Source of the DNA: Streptomyces abikoensis
Lineage (GTDB): Bacteria > Actinomycetota > Actinomycetes > Streptomycetales > Streptomycetaceae
Direction: 5' to 3'
Length of the DNA: 64,000 bases
Assembly: GCF_014648775.1 (NCBI RefSeq)
Contig: NZ_BMRT01000004.1
Location: forward strand, 721,132-785,131
Shown piece after piece: positions 25,262-33,353 of this stretch. The translations under genes and the position numbers were made by a program. The notes beneath the pieces were generated by a model that saw only the letters and a program-made list of their open reading frames with translations, was not told the origin of the DNA and made no database searches. The stretch's first letter is position 1. The number at the start of each line of letters is the position of its first letter.

Positions 25262-27049
25262 TCACCGCATGCGCGTAGCCCACTCCCGCACCTTGTTGAT
25301 GCGATCGGTCAGCTGCCCCGCCGTGGCCTCCGCGCTCGGCGGGCCGCCGCACACGCGGCGCAGCTCGGTGTGGATGACACCGTGCGGCTTGCCGCTCTGG
25401 TGGACGTACGCGCCCACCAGCGTGTTGAGCTGCTTGCGGAGTTCCAGGAGCTCCTTGTGGGTGACGACCGGTCGCCGCTCGGCGGGGATTTCGAGCAGGT
25501 CCGCCTGCTCGTCCGGCTTGCGGCGGCTGTGCGCGATCTGCCGGGCCTGGCGCTTCTGGAGCAGTAGCTGCACCTGCTCGGGCTCCAGCAGCCCGGGGAT
25601 GCCGAGGTAGTCCTGCTCCTCCTCGCTGCCGGGGTGGGCCTGCATGCCGAACTCGGCGCCGTCGTAGAGCACGCGGTCGAAGACGGCGTCGGACTCCAGG
25701 GCCTCGAAGGGGAGCTGGTCCTGGTCGCCGGTGTCCTCGTCCTGCTGCTTGTTCGCCTCGTCCATCTCCTTCTCGGACTCGGCGTAGGGGTCCTCCTCGC
25801 CCTCCTTCTTGGGCTTGTCGAGGACGTGGTCGCGCTCGACCTCCATCTCGTTGGCGAAGGTCAGCAGCGTGGGGATCGTCGGGACGAAGACGGACGCCGT
25901 CTCGCCGCGCCGGCGGGAGCGGACGAAGCGGCCGACGGCCTGGGCGAAGAACAGCGGCGTGGAGATCGTCGTGGCGTAGACGCCGACCGCCAGGCGGGGC
26001 ACGTCCACGCCCTCGGACACCATGCGGACGGCGACCATCCAGCGGTCGTCGGACTGCGCGAAGTCGTCGATGCGCTGGGAGGCGCCGCTGTCGTCGGACA
26101 GCACGAGCGTCGCGCCCTCGCCGGTGATCTCACGGATCAGCTTGGCGTAGGCGCGCGCGGACTCCTGGTCGGAGGCGATCACGAGCGCGCCCGCGTCCGG
26201 GATGGACTTGCGGACCTCGGTCAGCCGCCGGTCGGCGGCGCGCAGCACGTTCGGCATCCAGTCGCCGCGCGGGTCGAGGGCGGTGCGCCAGGCCTGGGAG
26301 ACGGCGTCCTTGGTCATGGGCTCGCCGAGCCGGGCCTCCAGCTCGTCGCCCGCCTTGGTGCGCCAGCGCATGTTGCCGCTGTAGGAGAGGAAGATCACCG
26401 GGCGGACGACGCCGTCGCCGAGCGCGTTGCCGTAGCCGTAGGTGTAGTCGGCGGAGGAGCGGCGGATGCCGTCGTCGCCCTCTTCGTAGGTGACGAAGGG
26501 GATGGGGTTGGTGTCGGAGCGGAACGGCGTGCCGGTGAGGCAGAGGCGGCGGGTGGCCGGCTCGAAGGCCTCCAGGCAGGCGTCGCCCCAGGAGCGGGAG
26601 TCGCCCGCGTGGTGGATCTCGTCGAGGATGACGAGCGTCTTGCGCTGCTCGGAGCGGTTGCGGTGGAGCATGGGGCGCACGCCCACGCCGGCGTAGGTGA
26701 CGGCGACGCCGTGGTACTCGCGGCCCAGGGGCCCGGCGCTGTACTCGGGGTCGAGCTTGATGCCTATGCGGGCGGCCGCTTCGGCCCACTGCTTCTTCAG
26801 GTGCTCGGTCGGTGCGACGACGGTCACCTGCTGGACGACGTGGTGGTGCAGCAGCCACGAGGCCAGGGTCAGGGCGAAGGTGGTCTTGCCGGCGCCCGGG
26901 GTGGCCACCGCGAGGAAGTCGCGGGGCTGCGTCTGGATGTACTTCTCCATGGCGCCCTGCTGCCAGGCACGCAGCTTGTTGGCGGTACCCCAGGGTGCCC
27001 GTCCGGGGAAGGCGGGTGAGAGATGGTGATTCGCGGTGGTGGTAGTCAC
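25262..27049 (-). CDS. SF2 DEAD/DEAH-box helicase (ERCC3/RecG-like restriction-helicase type)
   Basis: A 595-residue superfamily 2 helicase. Motif I is ATPGAGKT, motif II is DEIHHAGD, motif III is TGTPFRSD, motif V region is VSEGVDVPRLAVGV, and motif VI is QAVGRFVRSRRRGE. An acidic insert (about residues 420-470, rich in Glu/Asp) follows the helicase core, then a basic C-terminal region. The GTG at 27049 follows GGAG. Its domain order resembles helicases widely conserved in actinobacteria with no assigned pathway; DNA or RNA remodelling is likely. It is not adjacent to nuclease or methylase genes, so a restriction role is not supported. Confidence 0.9.
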   Translation of the reverse strand: MTTTTANHHLSPAFPGRAPWGTANKLRAWQQGAMEKYIQTQPRDFLAVATPGAGKTTFALTLASWLLHHHVVQQVTVVAPTEHLKKQWAEAAARIGIKLDPEYSAGPLGREYHGVAVTYAGVGVRPMLHRNRSEQRKTLVILDEIHHAGDSRSWGDACLEAFEPATRRLCLTGTPFRSDTNPIPFVTYEEGDDGIRRSSADYTYGYGNALGDGVVRPVIFLSYSGNMRWRTKAGDELEARLGEPMTKDAVSQAWRTALDPRGDWMPNVLRAADRRLTEVRKSIPDAGALVIASDQESARAYAKLIREITGEGATLVLSDDSGASQRIDDFAQSDDRWMVAVRMVSEGVDVPRLAVGVYATTISTPLFFAQAVGRFVRSRRRGETASVFVPTIPTLLTFANEMEVERDHVLDKPKKEGEEDPYAESEKEMDEANKQQDEDTGDQDQLPFEALESDAVFDRVLYDGAEFGMQAHPGSEEEQDYLGIPGLLEPEQVQLLLQKRQARQIAHSRRKPDEQADLLEIPAERRPVVTHKELLELRKQLNTLVGAYVHQSGKPHGVIHTELRRVCGGPPSAEATAGQLTDRINKVREWATRMR

Positions 27050-27168
27050 GGTCTCCGTCGGTGGGGTCGGCGGTCGGCAACCGCGTCAGCCTACCCGCGT
27101 CGGCAACGCCGTCCGTGTGCTACGTGCCGGGTCCACCCGGCGGTGGGACGGACCTCACAGCTGAAATC

Positions 27169-27225
27169 CAGCCCCTCCGGCGTTTGAGGAGCGGGGGTCC
27201 GGGGGCGGAGCCCCCGGGAAACGGG
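27169..27225 (+). repeat. Streptomyces intergenic repeat, family A
   Basis: Starts CAGCCCCTCCGGCGTTTGAG, continues GAGCGGGGGTCCGGGGGCGG, and ends AGCCCCCGGGAAACGGG. GGGGGCGGAGCCCCC forms a hairpin. Related copies are at 12457-12502 (inverted) and 62991-63077 (diverged). It fills most of the gap between the helicase start and the MFS stop. Confidence 0.75.
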
Positions 27226-27238
27226 CCTCCCCCACGGC

Positions 27239-28648
27239 CTACCCCCGCGGCCGCAGCCGCGTGGCCACGTACGCCCCCGCCAGCGCCGCCCCCGCCGAGA
27301 GCACGAACACCGCCACGAACGCCCCGGCCGGTGCGGCCGTGTCGTGCGCGGCCGCGGACGAAGACCCCCCGGCCAGAGCGAAAAGCACCCCCGCCAGCCC
27401 CACCAGCACCACGCTCCCCAGCGCGTCCGACACCTGGAGCGAGGACGCGTTCGTGCCCTCCTCGCCCGGCCGCGACAGCCGGAGCGTGAGGACGCCCACG
27501 CTGGAGATCGTCAGCCCCATCCCGTATCCGACGAGGAGCCAGCAGACGGCCACCAGCCACACCGGCACCGCGTCGATCAGCACCAGCGGCACCACCGCCA
27601 CGGCGAGCGCCTGCACCGCCATGCCCAGGCTCATCAGCCGCTCGCGGTAGGGCTCCAGCCGGGCGCGGCTCAGGGTGAACGAGCCGAGGGCCCAGGTCAG
27701 CCCGCCTCCGGTGAGCGACAGCCCGGCGAGCGTGGCCGACAGCCCGCGCTCGGTCACGAGCATCAGCGGGACGAAGGTCTCGGCGGCCAGGAAGGAGCCC
27801 TGCGCGAGGCCGCGCAGCAGCACGACGGAGGGCAGCCCCCGCCCGGCCAGGAAGGTGCGGGCGGGCAGCAGCCGCCGGACGCACGGCACGAGGAGGGCGA
27901 GCCCGGCGGCCGCGGGGAGGAGGGAGAGCGGACGGAGGTCCTGGCCCGCGTACTGGAGGAGTCCCGCCCCGGCGGCGACGCCGAGGGCGAGGAGGATCCG
28001 GCGCCGGTCCATCGCGCCCGTGTTCCTCCCCGGCGGCAGCGCGCGCAGCGCGGGGAGCATCACGGCGAGCGGCAGCAGTATCAGCACGGGGATGGCCAGG
28101 AACACCCAGCGCCAGCCGAGCCGCTCGGTCACCGTCCCGGCCACCAGCGGTCCCACGATCACGGGGACGACCCAGGCGGCGGAGAAGGAGGCGATCACGG
28201 CGGGCCGCAGCCGTTCCGGGTAGGCCCGTCCCACGACCACGTACAGGGCGACGATCACGAGCCCGGAGCCGATGCCCTGCATGCCGCGCGCGGCCACGAA
28301 CATCCACATCTCCTGCGCGGCGCCCGCGCCCACCAGCCCGGTGCCGAAGGCGGCGATGCCCGTGAAGAGGGGTATGAGGGGGCCGGCGCGGTCGCACCAC
28401 TCCCCCGACAGCGCCATCGCGAACAGGCTCGCGGTGAAGAAGGCGGAGAAGGCGAAGGCGTACAGCCCGATGCCGTCGAGCGCGCGGGCCGCGACGGGCA
28501 TCGCCGTGTTGACGGCGCTGGCCTCGAAGGCGATGAGGGAGACGACGGAGACGATGCCGAGGGTGAGGGCGCGGTGGCGGCGTCCGAGAACGCCTTCCGC
28601 TGTGTCCGTTGCGGCCTGGGGGGCGGATATGGGATCGGCGGCGGTCAT
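27239..28648 (-). CDS. Major facilitator superfamily transporter (drug exporter type)
   Basis: A 469-residue MFS protein with about 12-14 membrane helices. After a short N-terminus comes LGIVSVVSLIAFEASAVNTA with MPVAARALDGIGLYAFAFSA. The motif A-like loop ALSGEWCDRAGPLIP follows helix 2. RGMQGIGSGLVIVALYVVVG carries motif B and SAAWVVPVIVGPLVAGTVTE is the motif C-type segment of exporters. This suggests proton-driven efflux of a small molecule, not sugar uptake. The ATG at 28648 starts MTAADPISAP; a GTG three codons upstream is possible. There is no regulator gene beside it. Confidence 0.88.
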   Translation of the reverse strand: MTAADPISAPQAATDTAEGVLGRRHRALTLGIVSVVSLIAFEASAVNTAMPVAARALDGIGLYAFAFSAFFTASLFAMALSGEWCDRAGPLIPLFTGIAAFGTGLVGAGAAQEMWMFVAARGMQGIGSGLVIVALYVVVGRAYPERLRPAVIASFSAAWVVPVIVGPLVAGTVTERLGWRWVFLAIPVLILLPLAVMLPALRALPPGRNTGAMDRRRILLALGVAAGAGLLQYAGQDLRPLSLLPAAAGLALLVPCVRRLLPARTFLAGRGLPSVVLLRGLAQGSFLAAETFVPLMLVTERGLSATLAGLSLTGGGLTWALGSFTLSRARLEPYRERLMSLGMAVQALAVAVVPLVLIDAVPVWLVAVCWLLVGYGMGLTISSVGVLTLRLSRPGEEGTNASSLQVSDALGSVVLVGLAGVLFALAGGSSSAAAHDTAAPAGAFVAVFVLSAGAALAGAYVATRLRPRG

Positions 28649-28886
28649 GGCCTTCACAGTAAGTGGCGAAAGCCGGTTTGACCCCTGTCGTGCGGCGGAG
28701 ATCCACTCGGCCTTGAGGCCTAGTCGCACGGTCGGGCGGGGCTCGGCCACGGGTCGGACACGGGTCCGTCGTGGTTCGGTCCCAGATTGATCATGGCCAT
28801 GCAAACAGGCGACTTTCCGCCATGCTCATGCCCATATGCTTCCGGCCGGTTCAGATAGACAGTTCAGCTCGCTGGGGGAATCCCTT

Positions 28887-29480
28887 ATGTCCATTCGTCA
28901 TGTCGTCACGGCCGCGCTGGTCGTCTCCGGCGCACTCGCGCTGACCGCCTGCGGCCCCACCGACGAGGGCGGGAAGAACGACGAGAAGGGTTCCGCCAGC
29001 GCGGCCCCGTCGCAGCAGCCCGCCGACGGCAAGGACAAGGGCAAGAGCAAGGACAAGAGCGACTACAAGGACCCCTGCGCCCCGCTGCCCAAGGGCCACA
29101 AGCTCATCAAGGTGAACTCCGTCGAAGGCGCGATGAACAACATCATCGCGCAGGACGCCAAGGTGTCCTGCAACACGAAGATGGACGAAGGCGCCTTCTA
29201 CCGCCCCGAGGGCCCGACGTACACCTACGCCTTCGACAACGAGAACGCGAAGGTGACCGTTCTCAGCCTGGACGGCCCCCAGGTCCGCCCGACGAAGCCC
29301 ACCGACAAGACCCTCTCGGGCATCGGCCACGTCAAGGAGTGCGCGGACCCGAACCACCAGCAGTACGACAACCAGAGCAAGGCCGACCACAAGGAATGGT
29401 GCGCCGGCCAGAACTACTACAACGTGACGCTCGGCCCGGACAAGAAGATCATCGAGATGGTCGAGCTCTCCGGCTCGTGA
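28887..29480 (+). CDS. Putative lipoprotein
   Basis: A 197-residue protein with a lipoprotein signal peptide: MSIRHVVTAALVVSGALALTAC, where LTAC is the lipobox and Cys22 the lipidated residue. About 45 residues of Lys/Asp/Ser-rich linker follow (GKDKGKSKDKSDYKDPC). The folded part has four cysteines that could form two disulfides (PCAPLPKGH, KVSCNTKM, KECADPNHQ and EWCAGQNYYNV). No named domain is recognised. GGGGAA precedes the ATG at 28887. It probably sits on the outer face of the membrane; function is unknown. Confidence 0.8.
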   Translation: MSIRHVVTAALVVSGALALTACGPTDEGGKNDEKGSASAAPSQQPADGKDKGKSKDKSDYKDPCAPLPKGHKLIKVNSVEGAMNNIIAQDAKVSCNTKMDEGAFYRPEGPTYTYAFDNENAKVTVLSLDGPQVRPTKPTDKTLSGIGHVKECADPNHQQYDNQSKADHKEWCAGQNYYNVTLGPDKKIIEMVELSGS

Positions 29481-29487
29481 CGCCCCG

Positions 29488-29517
29488 GGGGTGCGGGGGG
29501 ACGCTCCCCCGCACCCC
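29488..29517. terminator. Bidirectional terminator, lipoprotein / YeiH
   Basis: GGGGTGCGGGGG (29488-29499) pairs with CCCCCGCACCCC (29506-29517), with a 6-nt loop. It lies between the convergent stops at 29480 and 29518. Confidence 0.8.
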
Positions 29518-30573
29518 TCACGTCGTGAGCAGCACGCCCCCGTACGACACGCCCGCGACGACCACCCACGAGCACAGCCCCAGCGCCGCGACCCGGCCGC
29601 CCGTCCGGACGAGCGAGGGCAGGTGCACCGCGCTGCCCAGGCCGAAGAGGGCGGCGGCGAGCAGCAGTTCCTGCGCGTGCGCGGCCGCGTCCAGCGCGCC
29701 ACCCGGCAGCAGGCCGGTGGTCCGGAGGGCCACCATGGCGAGGAAGCCGAGGACGAAGAGGGGGACGAGCGCGGGCCGCTTGCCCTCGGCGGGCGCACCG
29801 GCGGCGGCGCGGCGCTGTCGTACGGCCATGGCCACCGCCGCGACCAGGGGTGCCAGCAGCGCCACCCGCATCAGCTTGACGAGGACGGCCTCGCCGAGGG
29901 CGGCGGGCCCGGCGGTCTGCGCGGTCGCCACCACCTGTCCCACGTCGTGGACGCTCGCGCCCACCCACCGTCCGAACGCCGCGTCGCCGAGCCCCAGCGG
30001 GTGGTGGAGCAGCGGGAGGACGGCGATGGCGAGGGTGCCGCACAGCGTCACGAGCGCCACGGACGTCGCGACGTCCTCCTCGTCGCTGCCCGACACCTCG
30101 CTGACCGCGCCGATCGCGGAGGCCCCGCAGATGGAGTAGCCGGTGGCGATCAGCAGTGGCTGGTCGCCCCGCAGCCCGAGCCGGCGGCCGAGCCACAGCG
30201 TGCCGAAGAAGGTCGCGGCGACCACGGCGAATACCATCGCGACGGTGGCCCAGCCCAGCCCGAGCACGTCGTCGAGGCTCAGCTTGAGTCCCAGCAGCAC
30301 GATGCCGACGCGCATCAGCCGCTTTCCGGCCAGCGTCAGCCCCGGCTTGCCGACGCCCCGCACCCGGGTCCGTACGCCGGGCAGGTGGGCGGCGGCGATG
30401 CCGAGGACGACGGCGGCGGTGAGCATGGGGACGGCGGGTACGAGCCGGTGGGTGCCCCAGGCGAGGGCCACGCCGGCGGCGGCCATGGCGAGGCCGGGCA
30501 GCTTGCCCGGTCCGGCCTTCGCCCGGGGGACGGGCGCCGGCCGGGTGGCGGTCCGGGAGTCGACGACCGCCAT
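29518..30573 (-). CDS. YeiH/UPF0324-family putative sulfate/sulfite exporter
   Basis: A 351-residue membrane protein with about ten helices. Family features are RVGIVLLGLKLSLDDVLGLG, the central ATGYSICGASAIGAVS with its conserved Cys, and WVGASVHDVGQVVATAQTAG. The family (putative sulfate exporter) is often regulated with sulfur compounds. Its ATG overlaps the stop of the cysteine dioxygenase gene (ATGA at 30570-30573 region), so the two are translated together. Co-expression with cysteine oxidation suggests that it exports the sulfite or sulfate formed. The direct substrate is inferred. Confidence 0.85.
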   Translation of the reverse strand: MAVVDSRTATRPAPVPRAKAGPGKLPGLAMAAAGVALAWGTHRLVPAVPMLTAAVVLGIAAAHLPGVRTRVRGVGKPGLTLAGKRLMRVGIVLLGLKLSLDDVLGLGWATVAMVFAVVAATFFGTLWLGRRLGLRGDQPLLIATGYSICGASAIGAVSEVSGSDEEDVATSVALVTLCGTLAIAVLPLLHHPLGLGDAAFGRWVGASVHDVGQVVATAQTAGPAALGEAVLVKLMRVALLAPLVAAVAMAVRQRRAAAGAPAEGKRPALVPLFVLGFLAMVALRTTGLLPGGALDAAAHAQELLLAAALFGLGSAVHLPSLVRTGGRVAALGLCSWVVVAGVSYGGVLLTT

Positions 30574-31136
30574 CAGAACTCGTCGGCGGGCAGGTCGTAC
30601 ACGCGCCGCACGCTGGAGCCGAGGCGGGAGACGTCGGCGCCGTAGACGTGGAGGGAGATGGCGATGCTCGAGCAGGCGTTGCGCACCCGGTGGATGTCGC
30701 CGGGCGGCGCGAAGCCGCAGACGTCGCCCTGCCGGTTGACGACGTCCTCGGTGGCGACGAGGCGCGCGGTCGGGACGTCGGGGACGAGGCGGTAGCGGCG
30801 CTCGCTCTCGGTGCCCTGGTGGACGCCGGTGACGCACCAGGAGACGTGGTCGTGGATGGCGGTCCGCTGTCCGGGCATCCAGACGAGCGCGACGACGGAG
30901 AAGCTGCCGTCGGCCTCGGCGTGGAGGATGTGCTGGCGGTAGCGGTCGGGGTCGCCCTCGCACTGCTCGGGGGTGAGCAGGTCCGGGGCGCCGAGGTGGG
31001 CCGCGAGCCGCTCGCCGACGAGGTAGGCCGTCGCGTCGGGCGCCAGGCCGCGGCCGACGGTCTCGCGGATCTCGTCGACGAGCCGGCCGAGGCGAGCGGT
31101 CGTCGCTGTCGTCGGGGGTGCGGTGGGGGTGGTCAT
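30573..31136 (-). CDS. Cysteine dioxygenase type I family protein
   Basis: A 187-residue cupin-fold enzyme of the cysteine dioxygenase family, which oxidises cysteine to cysteine sulfinate with iron and O2. The 3-His iron site is visible: His95 and His97 in AIHDHVSW and His149 in GDIHRVRN. The protein is shorter than mammalian CDO, as usual in bacteria. It is the first gene of a two-gene operon, and the next gene (YeiH) overlaps its stop. A related 3-mercaptopropionate dioxygenase activity cannot be excluded. The ATG at 31136 has only a weak RBS. Confidence 0.88.
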   Translation of the reverse strand: MTTPTAPPTTATTARLGRLVDEIRETVGRGLAPDATAYLVGERLAAHLGAPDLLTPEQCEGDPDRYRQHILHAEADGSFSVVALVWMPGQRTAIHDHVSWCVTGVHQGTESERRYRLVPDVPTARLVATEDVVNRQGDVCGFAPPGDIHRVRNACSSIAISLHVYGADVSRLGSSVRRVYDLPADEF

Positions 31137-31245
31137 GGGTGCAGCGTCGGGGCGCCGGATCCATCACGTCCAACGACAGTTCTTAACCCGACCACCAACA
31201 CGCGCTTATGGATCCGCCGGCGTCCGTGACCTCCGCGGCCGGGAC

Positions 31246-32151
31246 TCAGCACCCGACCCGGCGCGCCGCGACGGCCTTGAGCTCGTCGAGGACGAGCGCC
31301 GTGGCGGGGATGCGCAGGTGCTCGCGGAGGACGTAGGCGGAGACCTGCCGCCGGCAGGCCGGGTCGAGGGCCCGTCCGGTGATCTTGTCGTGCCGGAGGA
31401 AGGACAACACCAGCCCCGGCATCATCGCCACTCCCAGCCCCTCGGCGACGAGCGACTGCACGACGAGGTTGTCGTCCGTTGTGAACGCGATGTCCGGAGC
31501 GAAGCCCTGCTCGGCGCACTCGTGGAGGAAATTGGTGCGGCAGCGCAGACAGCCGGCGATCCAGCGCTCCTCCGCCAGATCGGCGAGTTTGACGGCGCGG
31601 CGGCGGGCCAGCGGATGGCCTATCGGCAGCAGGACCGTCAGCTGGTCCTCGAACAGCGGTATCTCGACGAGCTCGTCGGGGACCTGTTCGTGCAGGCCGG
31701 GGTAGGTGAAGGCGAGGGTGATGTCGCACTCGCCGCGCACCAGCCGGCGCAGCGAGTCCGGCGGCTCGCCCTCCTGCAGTTCGACCCGCACCCCCGGGTG
31801 GTCGGCCGCCAGCCGGGCCAGCGCCTCGGGTATGAGGGTGGCTCCCGCGCTGGGGAAGGCGCACACCCGCACCCGCCCGGCGCGCAGCCGGGTCAGGGAG
31901 CTCATTTGCCTTTGCGCGGCGGTCAGGCTGTCGAGGATGACCTCCGCGTGCCGCGCGAGGGCCTCGCCCGCCTCGGTCAGCCGCATCCTGCGCCCGACCC
32001 GGGTGAACAGCGGCGTGCCGACGGCTCGTTCCAGCGCCTTCATCTGCTGGGTGATCGCGGGCTGGGTGTACCCCAGGGCCCGGGCGGCGGCCGAGTAGGA
32101 GCCCGCGGTGACGACCGCGTGGAACGTCTTGATGTGCCGGGAGTCGAACAC
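31246..32151 (-). CDS. LysR-family transcriptional regulator
   Basis: A 301-residue LTTR. The N-terminal winged helix has FDSRHIKTFHAVVTAGSYSA followed by ARALGYTQPAITQQMKALER, a clear recognition helix. The effector domain begins near VRVCAFPSAGATLIPEALAR and has VVQSLVAEGLGVAMMPGLVL. A GTG at 32151 (MFDSRHIK) is the best start; the open frame upstream is low complexity (QATPPPPPIPN). It diverges from the alpha/beta hydrolase gene 88 bp away and probably controls it. Confidence 0.9.
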   Translation of the reverse strand: MFDSRHIKTFHAVVTAGSYSAAARALGYTQPAITQQMKALERAVGTPLFTRVGRRMRLTEAGEALARHAEVILDSLTAAQRQMSSLTRLRAGRVRVCAFPSAGATLIPEALARLAADHPGVRVELQEGEPPDSLRRLVRGECDITLAFTYPGLHEQVPDELVEIPLFEDQLTVLLPIGHPLARRRAVKLADLAEERWIAGCLRCRTNFLHECAEQGFAPDIAFTTDDNLVVQSLVAEGLGVAMMPGLVLSFLRHDKITGRALDPACRRQVSAYVLREHLRIPATALVLDELKAVAARRVGC

Positions 32152-32239
32152 GCCGGAATCATAAGCGGAATTTGGGATAGGGGGAGGAGGAGGGGTGGCT
32201 TGCTTCTGGATCAATCAACATTTCCGGCATGGTGGACTT

Positions 32240-33103
32240 ATGAATCGTTACACCTCATACGACTCGGTGGAACTGGCCTACCGGGTCCTCGGCGAGGGCG
32301 CCGGCCCGCCCGTCGTCTGCCTGGCGGGCGGTCCCGGCCGTGACGCCGCCTACCTCGGCGACCTCGGCGGCCTGGACGCCCATCACACGCTCGTCGTCCC
32401 CGACAGCCGCGGGACGGGCGCCTCCCCGCCCTCCCCCGACGTGGCCGGCTACGCCTTCCCCGCCCTCGCCGAGGACGTCGAGGCGCTCCGCGTCCACCTC
32501 GGCCTGGAACGCTTCGCTCTGCTCGCCCACGACGCCGCCTGCGCCACGGCCCAGGCCTACGCCGCCACCCACGGGGAGCACCTGACCCACCTGGTGCTGA
32601 TCGCCCCGGGCTCCCGGCTCCAGGGCGAACTCCCCACGGACGCCGAGGAGATCTTCGAGTCCCGCGCCACCGAGGACTGGTGGGTCGACGCCTACGTCGC
32701 CGTCCACTCCCTGGCCACCGCCGACAACCTCGCCGAGGTCCGTTCCCTCCTCCGCCGCGCCGCCCCCATGGCCTACGGCCGCTGGGACGCCGAACAGCGC
32801 GCCCACGCCGCCACCGAGCCCGACCAGCTCAACCCCGTCCCCCGCGCCGCCTTCTGGCAGGGCGTCGACGAGCCCCTGCGCCTGACCCTGCTCCGCGGCC
32901 TGCGCCAGGTCCACTGCCCCGCCCTGGTGGTGACGGGCGACCTGGACGCCGTCACCGGCATGCGCGCGGGCGAACTCGTCGCCGCCTCCTTCCCCCGCGG
33001 CGTGACGCGCCCGCTGCACGGGGTGGGTCACTTCCCGTGGGTCGACGAGCCGGAGATGTTCCGGCCGCTGGTGGACGAGTTCCTGCGGGGGGTGAGCGCG
33101 TGA
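32240..33103 (+). CDS. Alpha/beta-fold hydrolase with Asp at nucleophile position
   Basis: A 287-residue alpha/beta hydrolase close to the proline-iminopeptidase/epoxide-hydrolase type. The oxyanion loop is LAGGPGRDAAYL, and PDSRGTGASPPS is typical of that group. The nucleophile elbow reads LLAHDAACATA, so Asp98 sits where most relatives have Ser. The acid is in VTGDLDAVTGMR and the catalytic His in HGVGHFPWVDEP. An Asp nucleophile is found in epoxide hydrolases and haloalkane dehalogenases. It diverges from a LysR gene, its likely regulator. The substrate is unknown. Confidence 0.85.
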   Translation: MNRYTSYDSVELAYRVLGEGAGPPVVCLAGGPGRDAAYLGDLGGLDAHHTLVVPDSRGTGASPPSPDVAGYAFPALAEDVEALRVHLGLERFALLAHDAACATAQAYAATHGEHLTHLVLIAPGSRLQGELPTDAEEIFESRATEDWWVDAYVAVHSLATADNLAEVRSLLRRAAPMAYGRWDAEQRAHAATEPDQLNPVPRAAFWQGVDEPLRLTLLRGLRQVHCPALVVTGDLDAVTGMRAGELVAASFPRGVTRPLHGVGHFPWVDEPEMFRPLVDEFLRGVSA

Positions 33104-33234
33104 GGGCGCCGTCCTTGGTACGGGGGCATGGCTGGCGTATGTCCGCCATATGACAGTGGCGACCGCACCATTGAAGCGGGGCCGGGGTGAACGTATGGTC
33201 GTAGCCGTCGGGGAGGCCCATGGCTTCCCGTTCC

Positions 33235-33306
33235 GGCCGTGTGCCCGAGTGGCTTAGGGGCTCGCCTGCAAAGCGAGTTACGTGGGTTCGATTCCCGCCA
33301 CGGCCT
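33235..33306 (+). tRNA. tRNA-Cys (GCA)
   Basis: A complete cloverleaf. The acceptor arms GGCCGTG (33235-33241) and CACGGCC (33299-33305) pair over 7 bp. The anticodon arm CTCGC-CTGCAAA-GCGAG spans 33261-33277 with anticodon GCA at 33268-33270. The T arm GTGGG-TTCGATT-CCCGC spans 33282-33298. The discriminator base is U (33306), as expected for cysteine tRNAs. CCA is not encoded. The D stem has three good pairs. It stands at the edge of the accessory region that follows. Confidence 0.95.
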
Positions 33307-33353
33307 CTGTCTCTGCTTTGCTGTCCCTGCTTCTGCTTTGCTGTCTCAGCGGC

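Noticed and set aside
25262..27049. Helicase as part of a restriction or phage-defence system
   Set aside because: There is no nuclease, methylase or other defence gene beside it, and it lies in an otherwise conserved core neighbourhood.
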